In this document: piece by piece, positions 20,504-21,200 of the stretch
Layout of the letters: each line of letters begins with the position of its first letter
Position numbering within the stretch: position 1 is the first letter of the stretch
Virus record (IMG/VR): IMGVR_UViG_3300008627_000071
Location: 1-21,200 of that record
DNA length: 21,200 nucleotides
Reading direction: 5' to 3' (one strand)
From: a virus
Position numbers and translations under genes: made by a program
The notes under the pieces: generated by a model
Database searches by the model: none
Told to the model about the DNA's origin: nothing
What the model saw: only the letters and a program-made list of their open reading frames with translations

Positions 20504-21200
20504 ATGATTCGTGATTCATTCTTAAAGAAAAATAGGGAAACAAAATCTCCATTCATTACAAATCCATACAGATTTGCAGCAGCAGCAGTAGGTGGTTGGG
20601 TAGAACTTGGAAGAACTACTTTGGAAGAAGAAGGAGATGATATTGATGTAGATGATTTAGATGATAAGCGATACTATATGATTTTAGGAGATATGAGAGA
20701 TGGAACTGGAGACCACGGAAGCGGTATCATATTAAACAATGACACTGGAAGTAACACCTATGCTGTAAGGAGAAATGTAAATGGTGGTAGTACTGATTCT
20801 ACAAATACTAATCTAAGTTCAAGTGGTGGATATATCACAGATGTTCGTTCAACCCATAATTTTAACGTCACATATTTGTCTAACTTATCATCAAAAGAAA
20901 AACTTTGGATAAATCAAAATGTTCATCAAAGTACAGCAGGAGCAGGAACCTCACCAGCAAGAGAAGAAGGAGTGGGAAAATATACAGGAACAGCAAGTGC
21001 TGTGAATAGATTTGCTTATCATAATTGGCACACTGGTAACTATGGAACTAATTCAGAATGTGTCGTACTTGGTTGGGATGAATCAGATACACATACTGAT
21101 AATTTTTGGGAAGAATTGTACTCACAAGAATTAACAAGTACAGGTTCATTAGATACAGGAGTTGGTGGAATAGCAGCAAAAAAATACTTATGGATTCAAC
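20504..21200 (+). CDS. Fibre/virion surface protein, 3' end beyond window
   Basis: An ORF open from ATG 20504 to the last base (232 codons so far). Starts MIRDSFLKKNRETKSPFITNP, then WVELGRTTLEEEGDDIDV with a strongly acidic loop (DDIDVDDLDDKR), then YYMILGDMRD and GIILNNDTGSNTYAVRRN followed by NGGS. These are the strand pairs of a jelly-roll module seen in phage tail-fibre and carbohydrate-binding proteins. The later part repeats beta-strand patterns (FNVTYLSNLSSKEKLWI, KYTGTASAVNRFAYHNW). It lies 10 nt after the previous fibre gene; CCGG is absent from it. Family by resemblance only. Confidence 0.6.
   Translation, partial: MIRDSFLKKNRETKSPFITNPYRFAAAAVGGWVELGRTTLEEEGDDIDVDDLDDKRYYMILGDMRDGTGDHGSGIILNNDTGSNTYAVRRNVNGGSTDSTNTNLSSSGGYITDVRSTHNFNVTYLSNLSSKEKLWINQNVHQSTAGAGTSPAREEGVGKYTGTASAVNRFAYHNWHTGNYGTNSECVVLGWDESDTHTDNFWEELYSQELTSTGSLDTGVGGIAAKKYLWIQ

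Noticed and set aside
1-21200. Integrase, att sites, tRNA, rRNA or host genes showing a provirus boundary.
   Set aside because: None seen; the window is consistent with the inside of a viral genome, and integration cannot be judged.

Overview
The window looks like part of the genome (or provirus) of a head-tailed archaeal virus (Caudoviricetes). The host is probably an ammonia-oxidising archaeon (Nitrososphaerota/Thaumarchaeota). Evidence: a complete capsid block (terminase, portal, minor head/protease, scaffold-like, decoration, HK97-type capsid protein); AT-rich DNA; every gene on the + strand; dense ATGA/TTGA stop-start overlaps; many zinc-ribbon microproteins; archaeal-style promoters; and hairpin/poly-T terminators. 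The host assignment is inference. No integrase, att site, tRNA or host gene is seen.

Layout. (1) 1-3534: a chained cassette of DNA-modification type enzymes: a TET/JBP-like 2-oxoglutarate/Fe(II) oxygenase (5'-truncated and interrupted by an in-frame TGA), a TET-associated GT-A glycosyltransferase, a GT-B glycosyltransferase, a PIG-L/LmbE deacetylase and a PAPS-type sulfotransferase. (2) 3531-3999: three overlapping zinc-ribbon microproteins. (3) 4048-6284: a small-terminase candidate and the large terminase. (4) 6281-7454: about nine more very small proteins, mostly Cys-rich. (5) 7546-15390: portal, a minor head protein with a possible ADP-ribosyltransferase domain, a Mu gpF-like/prohead-protease fusion, a scaffold candidate, an inserted gene of unknown function, decoration protein and major capsid protein. 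(6) 15462-18516: small membrane proteins, a ribbon-helix-helix regulator, a secreted protein, a membrane-anchored HExxHxxGxxH metalloprotease and a second HExxH protein. This could be an egress or cell-surface module. (7) 18551-21200: virion appendage (tail-fibre type) proteins, the last running off the window. No tail-tube, tape-measure or connector genes are visible, so the tail module lies elsewhere.

How it works together. I propose that the first cassette builds a hypermodified cytosine: 5mC is oxidised to 5hmC, glycosylated, the sugar N-deacetylated and then sulfated. The deacetylase/sulfotransferase pair is chemically reminiscent of heparan N-deacetylase/N-sulfotransferase. A sulfated DNA base would be new as far as I know. 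The DNA also shows a strong word bias by hand count: AGCT occurs twice, GGCC not at all, and CCGG about 70 times. This suggests selection by host restriction or by the modification itself.

Regulation. Two promoter classes recur. One (AAACA-N-TTTTA) sits about 26 bp upstream of the start codons of structural blocks and fits leaderless late promoters. The other (TATATAC followed by GTAAACTAGT repeats) precedes 6680 and 12973 and looks repressor-controlled. Functions rest on motifs read by eye; no database search was possible.
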